DNA of 64,000 nt from Streptomyces taklimakanensis (GCF_009709575.1 NZ_WIXO01000001.1:1488001-1552000); one strand, 5' to 3'; positions 24,000 to 35,399 are shown, counted from the stretch's first letter. Notes: a model not told the origin generated them from the letters alone. Made by a program: numbers and translations.

Positions 24000-24797
24000 G
24001 TGCTCGTCCTGCTGCCGCCGTCCGAGGGCAAGGCCACCGGGGCCACCGGCCCCGCGCTCGATCTGGGCGCGCTCTCGCTGCCCGGCCTGACGGCCGCCCG
24101 CGAGGCGGTGCTGGAGGAGTTGGTGGAGCTCTGCTCGGCCGACGAGGAGAAGGCCCGCGAGGTGCTCGGGTTGAGCGAGGGGCTGCGCGGCGAGGTGGCG
24201 CGCAACGCCGCGCTGCGGACGGCGCCGACGCTGCCGGCGGGCGAGGTCTACACCGGTGTGCTCTACGACGCGCTGGACCTGCCCTCGCTGGACGCGGCGG
24301 AGCGGGAGCGGGCCGGGCGCCGGTTGCTGGTGTTCTCCGGACTGTGGGGCGCGGTGCGGATCGACGACCCGATCCCGCCCTACCGCTGCTCGGGCGGGGT
24401 GCGGCTGCCGGGGCTGGGGAACCTGGGCCGCCACTGGCGGGAGCCGCTGGCGGCGGTGCTGCCCGAGGCGGCGGGCGACGGGGTGGTGCTGGACCTGCGG
24501 TCGGCGGCGTACGGGGCGATGTGGAAGCCGAAGGGCGGGCTCGCCGAGCGCACCGCGACGGTGCGGGTGCTCCAGTCGAAGGTCGTCGACGGCGTGGAGA
24601 AGCGGTCGGTGGTCAGCCACTTCAACAAGGCCACCAAGGGGCGGATCGTCCGCGCGCTGCTGCGGAGCGGTGCGGAGCCGGACGGTCCGGCGGAGTTGGT
24701 CGAGGTGCTGCGCGGGCTGGGGTACACGGTGGAGTGCGCGGCCCCGGCGAAGGGCGGCACCTCGTGGCGGCTGGACGTGGTGGTCACCGAGGTGTGA
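24000..24797 (+). CDS. yaaA: YaaA-family peroxide stress protein
   Basis: A 265-residue protein of the YaaA/DUF328 family. It begins VLVLLPPSEGKATGATGP, the family's characteristic opening, and contains YTGVLYDALD, LLVFSGLWGAVRIDDPIPPYRCSGGVRLPG, and VVSHFNKATKGRIVRALL. In Escherichia coli YaaA protects DNA from oxidative damage by lowering intracellular free iron, and the fold binds DNA. The GTG at 24000 follows GAGGAGA. The gene is divergent from the DUF2254 gene and followed by the aldolase gene after 100 bases. Confidence 0.9.
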   Translation: MLVLLPPSEGKATGATGPALDLGALSLPGLTAAREAVLEELVELCSADEEKAREVLGLSEGLRGEVARNAALRTAPTLPAGEVYTGVLYDALDLPSLDAAERERAGRRLLVFSGLWGAVRIDDPIPPYRCSGGVRLPGLGNLGRHWREPLAAVLPEAAGDGVVLDLRSAAYGAMWKPKGGLAERTATVRVLQSKVVDGVEKRSVVSHFNKATKGRIVRALLRSGAEPDGPAELVEVLRGLGYTVECAAPAKGGTSWRLDVVVTEV

Positions 24798-24897
24798 ACC
24801 GGGGTGCGAGGGTCGTACGGCCGTCATTCCTCACCGTGCGTTGCAGCATGCGCAACATCCGTTGCGGAGTGTGAAAGCGGGGCGGCAGGATGGCGCC

Positions 24898-25644
24898 ATG
24901 ACCACCGCGCCGTCCCCACCGCCCGTGCCCTCCTCGTCCTCTCCGTCCCCTCCGCCCCCTCCGCCCCTTCCGCTCTCCCTGATCGACGGTCCCGTGCTGC
25001 CGGTCGTCGTCCTGGAGGACGGCGCCGATCCCGGTGACGCCGTCGCGGCGGCCCGGGCGCTGGTGGCGGGCGGTCTGCGCGCGGTCGAGATCACGCTGCG
25101 CACCCCGGGCGCCCTGGCGGCGCTCCGCAGGGTCGCGGCGGAGGTGCCCGAGGCCGTGGTCGGCGCGGGCACGGTGCTGGACGCCGGGCAGGTGGCGGCG
25201 GCCGCGGACGCCGGGGCCCGCTTCCTGGTCTCCCCCGGCTGCACCGGGCGACTGTTGGAGGCGGCGCGTGCCTCGGCGGTGCCGTTCCTGCCGGGGGTGT
25301 CCACCGCGTCCGAGGCCATGGCGCTGTTGGAGCGGGGGGTGACCCAGATGAAGTTCTTCCCGGCCCGCGCCGCGGGCGGCCCGGCGTATCTGGCGTCGCT
25401 GGCCTCGCCGTTGCCGGCGGTGCGGTTCTGCCCGACCGGCGGCATCGCCCCGGACACGGCGGGGGCCTATCTGGACCTCCCCAACGTGGCCTGCGTCGGC
25501 GGGAGTTGGATGCTGCCGTCCGAGGCGGTGCGCGCCCGGGACTGGGCTCGCGTCGAGCGCCTGGCCCGCGAGGCGGCCCGCCTGGACGGGCCGCGCCGAC
25601 GCCCGGCGGAGGGGGACGTCAGCGCAGGTGGGAGGTGTCGTTGA
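24898..25644 (+). CDS. eda: KDPG/KHG aldolase
   Basis: A 248-residue class I aldolase that would split 2-keto-3-deoxy-6-phosphogluconate (or 4-hydroxy-2-oxoglutarate) into pyruvate and an aldehyde. Catalytic landmarks are E64 and R68 in VEITLRTP and the Schiff-base lysine K152 in QMKFFPA; GTGGIAPD-like and SWMLP motifs follow. Residues 5-26 are a run of Pro and Ser not found in typical enzymes, so a later internal start is possible, although the ATG at 24898 has a GGCAGG upstream. Its 3' end overlaps the end of the opposing RNase H gene by 26 bases. Confidence 0.85.
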   Translation: MTTAPSPPPVPSSSSPSPPPPPPLPLSLIDGPVLPVVVLEDGADPGDAVAAARALVAGGLRAVEITLRTPGALAALRRVAAEVPEAVVGAGTVLDAGQVAAAADAGARFLVSPGCTGRLLEAARASAVPFLPGVSTASEAMALLERGVTQMKFFPARAAGGPAYLASLASPLPAVRFCPTGGIAPDTAGAYLDLPNVACVGGSWMLPSEAVRARDWARVERLAREAARLDGPRRRPAEGDVSAGGRCR

Positions 25645-26926
25645 GCAGCCGCAGCGAGGCGTTGCCGTCGGCGTAGTACGCCACCGCCGTCAGGGAGGCG
25701 GCCGACAGTTCGATCCGGAACAGCGACTCCAGCGGGGCGCCCAGGGCCCGGCAGGCCAGGACCTTGACGGGCGTGACGTGCGAGACGACCAGCACGGTGC
25801 GGCCCCGGTGACGTTCCAGGAGCCGGTCGCGGGCGGCCTCGACGCGGCGGGCGACGGACGCGAACGACTCGCCGCCGGTGGGGGCCGTGTGGGGGGAGGC
25901 CAGCCAGGCGTTCAGATCCTCGGGGTGGCGTTCGCGCACCTCGGCGAAGCTCAGCCCCTCCCAGGCCCCGAAGTCGGCCTCGCGCAGATCCTCGTCGATC
26001 TCCACCGCCAGGCCGAGGCGGTCGGCCACCGCCTGTGCGGTCTGGCGACAGCGGGTCAGCGGGGAGCTGACGACGGCCTGGACCGTGCCGCGTGCCGCGA
26101 GCGCGGCGGCGGCCGCCTCGGCCTGGCGGTGCCCGGTGTCCGACAGCTCCGGATCGGTGCCGTTGCTCCCGGAGAAGCGCTTGTGCGGGGTGAGCGGGGT
26201 CTCGCCGTGCCGCAGCAGCACGAGGGTGGTGGGGGTGCCCAGGTCCGCCGCCCAGCCCCGGGGGGCGGCGGCGGCCTCGGGTGCCGTGGGGTCGGTTTCC
26301 GCGCCCCGTCGTTCCGGGCCCGGTGTGCGGGAGGTGTCCCGTGCGCCGTCCACCGCCCGGCGCACGGCGGCCCGCGCCGCCGCCCGCGCCTCGGCGGAAC
26401 CCTCGGCGCCGGCCGGTGCGGGGGCGGGCTCCGGGGCGGCGGTGGGCTCCGGGGCGGGGGCGGCGAGTTCCGCGGTGGAGGTCGACGGCTGCCAGGTCTC
26501 GCCGCGGCGGCCGGCGTCCATGGCCTCGTTCGCCAGCCGGTCCGCGTGACGGTTGCTCTCGCGCGGGATCCACTCGTAGGCGACCGCCTCCGGCGGGAAG
26601 ACGGACCTCGCCTCCATGGCCAGCGGCCGCATGTCGGGGTGCTTGATCTTCCAGCGTCCCGACATCTGCTCGACGACCAGTTTGGAGTCCATGCGCACCC
26701 GCACCGTCGCCTCCGGGTCGAGCGCGTGGGCCGCGCGCAGCCCCGCGATCAGACCGCGGTACTCGGCGACGTTGTTGGTGGCGGTGCCGATGTACGCGGC
26801 CGTCTCCGACAGGACCTGCCCGGTCCCGGCGTCGCGGACCACGGCGCCGTACCCGGCCGGCCCCGGGTTGCCGCGCGACCCTCCGTCGGCCTCCACGACG
26901 AGGGTCCTGGGGGAACGCGCCGTCAC
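25619..26926 (-). CDS. Bifunctional RNase H / acid phosphatase
   Basis: A 435-residue fusion. Residues 8-135 are a type I RNase H with the catalytic carboxylates D13 (VEADGGSRGNPGPAGYG), E55 (NNVAEYRGLI), D80 (RVRMDSKLVVEQ) and D129. An Ala/Pro-rich linker follows (about 145-228). The C-terminal half is a histidine phosphatase (LVLLRHGETPLT, R239-H240) with LREADFGAWEGLSFAEV and VVSHVTPVKVL. The mycobacterial homologue degrades RNA:DNA hybrids and dephosphorylates alpha-ribazole phosphate or sugar phosphates. The GTG start overlaps the upstream zinc-ribbon stop by 4 bases; it ends the Nif3 operon. Confidence 0.92.
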   Translation of the reverse strand: MTARSPRTLVVEADGGSRGNPGPAGYGAVVRDAGTGQVLSETAAYIGTATNNVAEYRGLIAGLRAAHALDPEATVRVRMDSKLVVEQMSGRWKIKHPDMRPLAMEARSVFPPEAVAYEWIPRESNRHADRLANEAMDAGRRGETWQPSTSTAELAAPAPEPTAAPEPAPAPAGAEGSAEARAAARAAVRRAVDGARDTSRTPGPERRGAETDPTAPEAAAAPRGWAADLGTPTTLVLLRHGETPLTPHKRFSGSNGTDPELSDTGHRQAEAAAAALAARGTVQAVVSSPLTRCRQTAQAVADRLGLAVEIDEDLREADFGAWEGLSFAEVRERHPEDLNAWLASPHTAPTGGESFASVARRVEAARDRLLERHRGRTVLVVSHVTPVKVLACRALGAPLESLFRIELSAASLTAVAYYADGNASLRLLNDTSHLR

Positions 26927-27666
26927 AGCCCGGACTCGGGGGTGCGCACCAGGACGCGGCGGCAGTTCTCGCAGCGCACCACCGCGTTCGCCGGGGCCTG
27001 GCGGATCTCGTTGATCTCGGTGATGTTCAGCTCCAGGCGGCAGCCCTCGCAGCGCCGCTGGTAGAGGCGGGCCGCGCCGACGCCGCCCTGCTGGTCGCGC
27101 AGCTTGTCGTAGAGCTTGAGCAGGTCGGCGGGGACGGAACCGGCCACCACCTGGCGTTCCTTGGTCACCGTGGCGGTCTCGGCGTCGATCTCCGCCAGCG
27201 CCGCGTCGCGCCGCGCCACCGCGTCGTCGATCTTGGCCTGGACGGACTCCACCCGCCGCGCCAGCTCTCCGGCCCGCTCCTGCGCGGACTCGCGGCGCTC
27301 CATGATCTCCAGGACGACGTCCTCCAGGTCGCTCTGGCGCCTGGCGAGGGAGGCGATCTCCTTCTGGAGGTTTTCCAGGTCCTTGGGAGAGGTGACCGCG
27401 CCGGAGTCCAGGCGTTCCTGGTCGCGGGTGGCGCGCTTGCGCACCTGGTCGACGTCCTGTTCGGCCTTGGTCTGCTCGCGGGCGGTGTCGCTCTCCTCCG
27501 TCTGCGCGGCGACCAGCAGGTCGCGCACCTGGGCGAGGTCGGCGTTCAGGCCGTCGATCTCGGCGTGCTCGGGCAGGTTCTTCCGGCGGTGCGCGAGCTG
27601 GGTGAGCCGGGTGTCCAGGGCCTGGACGTCGAGGAGGCGGATCTGGTCGGCGGGCTCGGCGTTCAG
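26923..27666 (-). CDS. Coiled-coil C4 zinc-ribbon protein
   Basis: A 247-residue protein. Residues 1-190 are a long helical hairpin rich in Glu, Lys, Arg and Gln (LDVQALDTRLTQLAHRRKNLPEH, DVDQVRKRATRDQERLDSG, SPKDLENLQKEIASLARRQSDLEDVVLEIMERRESAQERA). The C-terminus is a zinc ribbon with CEGC and CENC. No ATG, GTG or TTG lies at the expected N-terminus. Instead a CTG at 27666-27664 follows AGGAG by 8 bases and overlaps the upstream TGA, so CTG is the probable start. Related proteins may bind nucleic acid. It is always found with Nif3-like and RNase H genes in Actinobacteria. Confidence 0.88.
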   Translation of the reverse strand: MNAEPADQIRLLDVQALDTRLTQLAHRRKNLPEHAEIDGLNADLAQVRDLLVAAQTEESDTAREQTKAEQDVDQVRKRATRDQERLDSGAVTSPKDLENLQKEIASLARRQSDLEDVVLEIMERRESAQERAGELARRVESVQAKIDDAVARRDAALAEIDAETATVTKERQVVAGSVPADLLKLYDKLRDQQGGVGAARLYQRRCEGCRLELNITEINEIRQAPANAVVRCENCRRVLVRTPESGL

Positions 27667-28547
27667 TTGGGGGCTCCTGTGATGGTGGTGGGGGCGGTGT
27701 CGGCGGCGGGGCCGGCGGCCGCGTGGGTGGTCCAGGGGTCGGTGACCGTGCGGGAGACGTGGACGCGCAGTCCCCAGCCGTGCCGCTCGGAGATCGCGTC
27801 GAGCTGGGCGGCGGCCTGCTCGCACCAGGGCCACTCGGTGGCCCAGTGCGCGGCGTCCACCAGCGCGAGTCCCCCGTCGGGGGTGCCGTGCTGCACGGCC
27901 TCGGAGGCCGGGTGGTGGCGGAGGTCGGCGGTGACGTAGGCGTCGACGCCGGCCGCCCGCACCTCGTCGAAGAGGCTGTCGCCGGAGCCGCCGCAGACCG
28001 CGACGGTGCGCACCGGCCGGTCGGGGTCGCCGGCCGCCCGCACGCCCTGGGCGGTGGCGGGCAGGGCCGCCGCGACCCGCTCGGCGAAGCGTCCCAGCGG
28101 CTCGGGCGCGTCCAGTTCGCAGATCCGCCCCAGGCCGCGACGGCCCGCGGGGTCGGTCGGGTCGGGCACCAGCGGGCCGGTGACCCGCAGCCCGACGGCC
28201 TCGGCGAGGGCGTCGGAGACCCCGGGGGCGGCGCGGTCGGCATTGGTGTGCGCGACGTGCAGGGCGATCCCGGCGCGGATCAGGGTGTGGACGACCCGGC
28301 CCTTGAAGGTGCCGGCGAAGACCGTGGTGGTGCCGCGCAGGTAGAGGGGGTGGTGGGTGATCAGCAGGTCGGCGCCGAGCTCCACCGCCTCGTCGGCGAT
28401 CTCCCGCACCGGGTCGACGGCGATCAGCACCCGGCCCACCTCGGCGTCGGGGTCTCCACAGACCGTTCCGACGGCGTCCCACTGCTCGGCCCGCTCGGGG
28501 GGCCACAGTTCGTCGAGCGCGGCGATGACATCGGAGAGTGCAGGCAC
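27663..28547 (-). CDS. Nif3-like dinuclear metal centre protein
   Basis: A 294-residue NIF3/YbgI-family protein. It opens LSDVIAALDELWPPERAEQWDAVGTVCGDP. The metal-site motifs are LLITHHPLYL, HVAHTNAD and, near the end, LALVDAAHWATEWPWCEQ, which together place two metal ions in the toroid-forming homohexamer known for the family. The biochemical role is disputed; some relatives are linked to GTP cyclohydrolase-type chemistry. The GTG at 28547 is chosen by alignment with the family opening; its ribosome binding site is weak. First gene of the three-gene operon. Confidence 0.9.
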   Translation of the reverse strand: MPALSDVIAALDELWPPERAEQWDAVGTVCGDPDAEVGRVLIAVDPVREIADEAVELGADLLITHHPLYLRGTTTVFAGTFKGRVVHTLIRAGIALHVAHTNADRAAPGVSDALAEAVGLRVTGPLVPDPTDPAGRRGLGRICELDAPEPLGRFAERVAAALPATAQGVRAAGDPDRPVRTVAVCGGSGDSLFDEVRAAGVDAYVTADLRHHPASEAVQHGTPDGGLALVDAAHWATEWPWCEQAAAQLDAISERHGWGLRVHVSRTVTDPWTTHAAAGPAADTAPTTITGAPN

Positions 28548-28635
28548 GGGTGAGAGGTTACCTTCCACGCGCCCCCGTGCGACGGCCCCGTACGGGACGG
28601 GGACATCCGGGGCGCGCACAGCACATCGGACGGCA

Positions 28636-28725
28636 GTTTCTCCGGAGAAACCGCCCTCTGTCCCCCATACGTGTGAAGGCGCCCTCCTCGCGCCCTCACC
28701 GGGAGGCACGAAAACTAGTTTCGTG
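28636..28725. promoter_or_regulatory. Two perfect palindromes upstream of the 28744 gene
   Basis: GTTTCTCCGGAGAAAC (28636-28651) is a perfect 16-bp palindrome. CACGAAAACTAGTTTCGTG (28707-28725) is an inverted repeat with 7-bp arms and an ACTAG centre, ending 18 bases before the ATG at 28744. Both are AT-enriched for this genome and lie between the divergent Nif3 gene and the 28744 gene, so they look like operator sites. Confidence 0.55.
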
Positions 28726-28743
28726 ACCGGAGGTGATGGGACG

Positions 28744-31187
<2,444 letters not shown>

Positions 31188-31229
31188 CCGGCGGCCCCAC
31201 GCGTCGCGCGGCACCGATACGATCCGACC

Positions 31230-32192
31230 ATGTCCCTCCGCAGACGACTGCTCGTCGTCCTCGCGATCGTGCTGCCCGTCTGTCTGGCGGGCTGGGTGGC
31301 GTGGCGGTCGACGCGGGCGGACGGCGACCGGACGCCCGGCGCGGCCCCCGTCCCGGCGGCGTCTTCCCCGACGGCCTCCTCCTCGACGGCGGCCGCCGAG
31401 GAGCCCTCGCCGGCTGCCTCCCCCTCCCTGTCCCCCTCCCTGTCCCCTTCCGGGTCCGCGGGCCCCGACGGGAGGGACGGGGCGGAGGATCCCGACGAAC
31501 CCCTGCGCGGCCGGGTGGTCGTGCTCGACCCCGGGCACAACCCGGGCAACCGCGAGCACGTCCGCGAGATCGCGCGCCGGGTGGACGTCGGCACGCACCG
31601 CAAGGAGTGCGACACCACCGGCACCGCGACGAACGCCGGCTACCCGGAGGCGGCGTTCACCCTCGACGTCACGCGGCGCGCCCGCGCCCTGCTGGAGGAG
31701 CGGGGCGCCGTGGTGGTCCTCACCCACGACGGCGACCGTCCGTTCGGGCCGTGCGTGGACGAACGCGCGGTGATCGGCAACGAGGCGGGGGCCGACGCCG
31801 CCGTCTCGGTGCACGCCGACGGCTCCGGGGAGGGCAACCGCGGCTTCCACGTGATCGTCCCCGCGCGGGTGACGGCGGGCGCCGCCGACACCACGGGGAT
31901 CACCGGCCCGTCGCGCCGGTTGGGCCGGCACCTGGTCGACGCCTTCGCCGAGGCGACCGGCACCGGGACGGCCGACTACCTGGGCGGGGCCGTGGCCGAC
32001 ACCGGCCTGGTGACCCGCGGCGACCTGGGCGGGCTGAACCTCTCCCGGGTGCCCAAGGTGTTCCTGGAGTGCGGCAACATGCGCGACGCCCGTGACGCCG
32101 GTCTGCTGACCGACCCGGCGTGGCGGGACCGGGCGGCCCACGGCATCGCCGACGGCGTCACGGCCCATCTGCTCGACACCGACGGGCGTTGA
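31230..32192 (+). CDS. N-acetylmuramoyl-L-alanine amidase (Amidase_3), membrane-anchored
   Basis: A 320-residue cell-wall hydrolase that cleaves the bond between N-acetylmuramic acid and L-alanine. Residues 7-25 form an uncleaved signal or anchor helix, followed by a Ser/Pro/Ala-rich linker to about residue 90. The zinc-dependent catalytic domain carries H103 (VVLDPGHNPGN), E140 (YPEAAFTLD), H195 (SVHADGSG) and E280 (VFLECGNMRD), the full expected set. It has no extra wall-binding domain. Probably works in growth or septation. Confidence 0.9.
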   Translation: MSLRRRLLVVLAIVLPVCLAGWVAWRSTRADGDRTPGAAPVPAASSPTASSSTAAAEEPSPAASPSLSPSLSPSGSAGPDGRDGAEDPDEPLRGRVVVLDPGHNPGNREHVREIARRVDVGTHRKECDTTGTATNAGYPEAAFTLDVTRRARALLEERGAVVVLTHDGDRPFGPCVDERAVIGNEAGADAAVSVHADGSGEGNRGFHVIVPARVTAGAADTTGITGPSRRLGRHLVDAFAEATGTGTADYLGGAVADTGLVTRGDLGGLNLSRVPKVFLECGNMRDARDAGLLTDPAWRDRAAHGIADGVTAHLLDTDGR

Positions 32193-32372
32193 CGGCGCGT
32201 GACGGCGGGCACGACGGCCGGCGGTGGCGGGGGCCGCGGAGGCGGTCCGCGCCGCGGGCGGCGGGACGGCATGGGGTACGCGCACCCGCCGGAGTCCGAC
32301 AGGCGTCCTTCCGTACGATAGGGCCCGCCCCCCGTCTGACCAGACCATGACCAGACCGACTAAGGACCTCAC

Positions 32373-33353
32373 GTGAACATCCGCTCGCTCACCCGAAGCG
32401 ATGGCGCGGTAATCGGAGCAGCGGTGCTGCTGTTCATCGCCTCGTTCCCCGCCTTCTTCAAGGCCGACGAATGCACCGCGAACTGCACGGTCAACAGCTG
32501 GGAGCCCGCGCTCTTCCCGCTCCTGCCGACCGTGACGCTCGCCGCGCTGATAGCGGCCGCCCTGATCGCCGTCGGGCGGATGCTGCCCGGGGAGCGCAAG
32601 GTGGCCGGGCTCGGCCTCGACCAGTGGGGCACCGCGCTGGCCGTCTTCGTCGGTTGGTCGGCACTGTGGTCGATGTTCGCCAACGTCATGCCCGACCCCG
32701 AGGGCCAGAACCTCAACGACGTGCTGGACCTGGGCGTGGGGGCCTGGTTGACCCTCGTCGGCGGTCTGTTGATGGCCGCCTTCGCCGTCCTGGGCAACAG
32801 CGTCGCCGCGCTGAAGGCCCCGCTGGTCCCGGCCCCCAAGCCGCAGGCCCCGAACCCCTACGGTCCGGGCCCGCAGATGGGCGGCTACGGCTACCCCGGC
32901 GCTCCCGGCGGACCGCAGCCCGCTCAGCCCGGCCAGCCGCAGGGCGGCTACGGCTACCCCGGCGGCCCCGGCGGACCGCAGCCCGGCCAGCCCGGCCAGC
33001 CGCAGGGCGGCTACGGCTACCCCGGCGGCCCCGGCGCTCCCGGCGGACCGCAGCCCGTTCAGCCCGGCCAGCCGCAGCAGTCGTACGGCGGTGGCGGGCC
33101 GATGCAGCAGCAGTCGGCTCCGGCGGGCGGCGGAGCCGCCCCGGCGCCCGACCCGAACTTCCAGCCGTTCTGGTTCGCCGTGCCGGTCGCCCGGCCGCTG
33201 TTCTCCGAGGACGGCACCCCCGGCCCGGTCGCCGAACTGGCTCCGGGCACCTGGTACCTGGCGGTCGAGCAGCGTGGTCAGGCGCTGGTGGCGCAGACGC
33301 AGGACGGTCGTCGGGGCGTCCTGCAGGACACCTCGGGCATCCAGCGCGGCTGA
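32373..33353 (+). CDS. DUF5336-type membrane protein with Gly/Pro/Gln/Tyr repeats
   Basis: A 326-residue protein. Four membrane helices fill the first 145 residues (VIGAAVLLFIASFPAFF; LLPTVTLAALIAAALIAVG; ALAVFVGWSALWSMFA; LTLVGGLLMAAFAVLG). A low-complexity region of about 100 residues follows, built on repeats of GGYGYPGGPGGPQPGQPGQPQ. A small C-terminal soluble domain reads FQPFWFAVPVARPLFSEDGTPG and TWYLAVEQRGQALVAQTQDGR, which resembles a short SH3-like barrel. Function unknown. The ATG is preceded by AAGGA. It is followed by a strong terminator. Confidence 0.8.
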   Translation: MNIRSLTRSDGAVIGAAVLLFIASFPAFFKADECTANCTVNSWEPALFPLLPTVTLAALIAAALIAVGRMLPGERKVAGLGLDQWGTALAVFVGWSALWSMFANVMPDPEGQNLNDVLDLGVGAWLTLVGGLLMAAFAVLGNSVAALKAPLVPAPKPQAPNPYGPGPQMGGYGYPGAPGGPQPAQPGQPQGGYGYPGGPGGPQPGQPGQPQGGYGYPGGPGAPGGPQPVQPGQPQQSYGGGGPMQQQSAPAGGGAAPAPDPNFQPFWFAVPVARPLFSEDGTPGPVAELAPGTWYLAVEQRGQALVAQTQDGRRGVLQDTSGIQRG

Positions 33354-33399
33354 GCCCGCCCGAGGGACGTGCGTCCGGGGCGCCCCCGGACGCGCCGAC

Positions 33400-33437
33400 G
33401 GCAGGACCCCCGTCCGACACCGGACGGGGGTCCTGCC
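33400..33437. terminator. 17-bp perfect hairpin terminator
   Basis: GGCAGGACCCCCGTCCG (33400-33416) and CGGACGGGGGTCCTGCC (33421-33437) form a perfect stem with a 4-base ACAC loop, between convergent genes ending at 33353 and 33483. Confidence 0.9.
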
Positions 33438-33482
33438 GCTCCGCCCCCGGCCCGTGCGACGGGCCCGGGGCCCGGGCCCGGC

Positions 33483-34550
33483 TCAGCAGCAGTCCGGCTC
33501 CGGGCCCGACGGCAGTCCCTCCCCGCCGAAGACCGCCACCGTGGCCTCGTCGCCGCCCAGGGCGGCCACGGCCAGCAGCAGCGAGCCCGCGGTCCAGGAG
33601 GTCAGCTCCTCCGGCCAGAACGCGTCGTCCTCGAAGACGTACCCGGTCCAGTACAGGCCGCCCGGCTCCCGCAGACGCTGCATCCACCGCAGGATCTCCA
33701 GGGCCCGGTCGGACTCCCCCATCACCCACAGGGCGAGGGCCAGCTCGGCGCTCTCCCCGCCGGTCACCCACGGGTTGGGCAGGACACAGCGCACTCCCAG
33801 GCCGGGGACGACGAAGCGGTCCCAGCCGGACTCGATGCGCTCCTTGGCCGCCGGGCCGGTCACCGCCCCGCCCAGGACGGGGTAGTACCAGTCCATGGAG
33901 TAGCGCGACTTGTCCAGGAAACGCTCGGGGTGGTGCCGGATCGCGTGGCCGAGCCGCCCCAGCGCCGGCTCCCACCCGGGCTGCGGCTCCTCGCGGTGCC
34001 CGGCGAGCGCCAGCGCGCAGCGCAGCGCCTGGTGAACGGAGGAGCAGCCGGTCAGCAGGGCGTCGGTGACGGGCGTCCCGTCGGCCTCCCGCTTCCAGCC
34101 GATCTGACCGCCGGGCTGCTGGAGTTCGAGGACGAACTCGACGGCCGCGACGACCACCGGCCACATGCGCTCCAGGAACGTGTCGTCCCCGGTGGCGAGG
34201 TAGTGGTGCCAGACCCCGACGGCGACGTAGGCGCAGAAGTTGCTCTCCTTGCCCGGGTCGGTGGGGCGCCCGGCGTCCCCGTCGGCGTAGGCGGCGTACC
34301 AGGAGCCGTCGGCGTTCTGGTGCTCGGCCAGCCAGCGGTAGGCGGCCTCGGCCCGTTCGTGCTCGCCGGCCGCGTCCAGTGCCATGGCGGCCTCGACGTG
34401 GTCCCAGGGGTCGAGGTGGTGGCCGCGGAACCAGGGGATGGCGCCGTCGTCGCGCTGGAGGGCGGCGATGCCGGCCACGGTCCGCCGCACCTGCTCGGCG
34501 GTGAGGACGCCCGGCAGGGCGAGCCGTTCGGTGCGGCCCGGGCTCGTCAC
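33483..34550 (-). CDS. Alpha/alpha-toroid (prenyltransferase/glucoamylase-like) protein
   Basis: A 355-residue soluble protein with repeated helical pairs of the six-hairpin type (VAGIAALQRDDGAIPWFRGHHLDPWDHVEAAMAL; AYRWLAEHQNADGSWYAAYADG; YVAVGVWHHYLATGDDTFLERMWPVVVAAVEFVLELQ). Motifs like QRDDGAIPW and NADGSWY recall the QW repeats of squalene cyclases and prenyltransferases, but the aromatic and acidic pattern also fits glycoside hydrolase toroids. Third gene of the glycosyltransferase operon: its GTG overlaps the methyltransferase stop by 4 bases. The genomic partnership with a glycosyltransferase favours a role in glycolipid or glycan modification. No catalytic residue can be named. Confidence 0.7.
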   Translation of the reverse strand: MTSPGRTERLALPGVLTAEQVRRTVAGIAALQRDDGAIPWFRGHHLDPWDHVEAAMALDAAGEHERAEAAYRWLAEHQNADGSWYAAYADGDAGRPTDPGKESNFCAYVAVGVWHHYLATGDDTFLERMWPVVVAAVEFVLELQQPGGQIGWKREADGTPVTDALLTGCSSVHQALRCALALAGHREEPQPGWEPALGRLGHAIRHHPERFLDKSRYSMDWYYPVLGGAVTGPAAKERIESGWDRFVVPGLGVRCVLPNPWVTGGESAELALALWVMGESDRALEILRWMQRLREPGGLYWTGYVFEDDAFWPEELTSWTAGSLLLAVAALGGDEATVAVFGGEGLPSGPEPDCC

Positions 34551-35311
34551 GCCCGCTCCCCGCCGAGAGGCGCGTCCGCGTCGGAGGGCGGGTGGGGTTT
34601 GGTCGCGTATGCCACGAAGCTCTTGCCCAGCACGGGGTTGAGGAGGTCCTCGGCGAGCCGGGTGGCCAGCGGCTTCTTCATGATGTCCCAGACCAGCAGC
34701 TTGTGGTACGCGCGGACCGGCAGCGCGGCCTCGTCGCCGTCCCGGTTCACCCCGAAGGCACACTTGAGCCACCAGTACGGGGAGTGCAGCGCGTGCGCGT
34801 GGTGCGTGCCGTACGGGCGCAGCCCGGCCTCGCGCATCTTCGCCAGCAGTTCGTCGGCGCGGTAGATGCGGATGTGGCCGCCCTCGACCTCGTGGTAGGC
34901 GTCGGAGAGCGTCCAGCAGACCTTCTCCGGACCGTAGCGGGGCACGGTCACCGCGATCCGGCCGCCGGGACGCAGCACGCGGACCATCTCGGCGAGGACG
35001 CCCTTGTCGTCGGGGATGTGCTCCATCACCTCGGAGACGATCACGACGTCGAAGCTGTCGTCGGGGAAGGGCAGGGCGAGGGCGTCGCCCTCCAGGGCGG
35101 TGGCCTCGGCCCCCGCCGGTGCCTCCCCCGCCTCCCTCATCGCCGCGAACCACCTGGCGACCTCGCGGATCTCCTCGCCGTTGCGGTCGAGGGCGACGAC
35201 GCGGGCGCCGCGCCGGTAGCACTCGAAGGCGTGACGGCCCGCGCCGCACCCCAGGTCCAGGACCCGGTCACCGGGGGCGAGCGGGAAACGGGAGAAATCC
35301 ACGGTCAGCAC
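34547..35311 (-). CDS. Class I SAM-dependent methyltransferase (Methyltransf_11 type)
   Basis: A 254-residue enzyme. The SAM motif I is VLDLGCGAGRHAFE, followed by ARVVALDRNGEEI, then VEATALEGDALALPFPDDSFDVVIVSEVMEHIPDD and VRVLRPGGRIAVTVP. The C-terminal third (YHEVEGGHIRIYRADELLAKMREAGLRPYGTHHAHALHSPYWWLKCAFG) is typical of methyltransferases acting on sugar or lipid intermediates. It begins at GTG 35311 with AGGAAGG some 14 bases upstream. Middle gene of the glycosyltransferase-methyltransferase-toroid operon. Confidence 0.85.
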   Translation of the reverse strand: MLTVDFSRFPLAPGDRVLDLGCGAGRHAFECYRRGARVVALDRNGEEIREVARWFAAMREAGEAPAGAEATALEGDALALPFPDDSFDVVIVSEVMEHIPDDKGVLAEMVRVLRPGGRIAVTVPRYGPEKVCWTLSDAYHEVEGGHIRIYRADELLAKMREAGLRPYGTHHAHALHSPYWWLKCAFGVNRDGDEAALPVRAYHKLLVWDIMKKPLATRLAEDLLNPVLGKSFVAYATKPHPPSDADAPLGGERA

Positions 35312-35399
35312 TTGGCGGGTCTGCCTTCCTCGGTGACGGTCCGACGGTCCTGGGGTGCGGGTGCGGGTGCGGGTGCGGTGGCTCGGGGCGCGGACGGGG

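Noticed and set aside
35355..35384. (GTGCGG)n run between the glycosyltransferase and methyltransferase genes
   Set aside because: Five units of a hexamer in untranslated DNA; no sign of a functional site.
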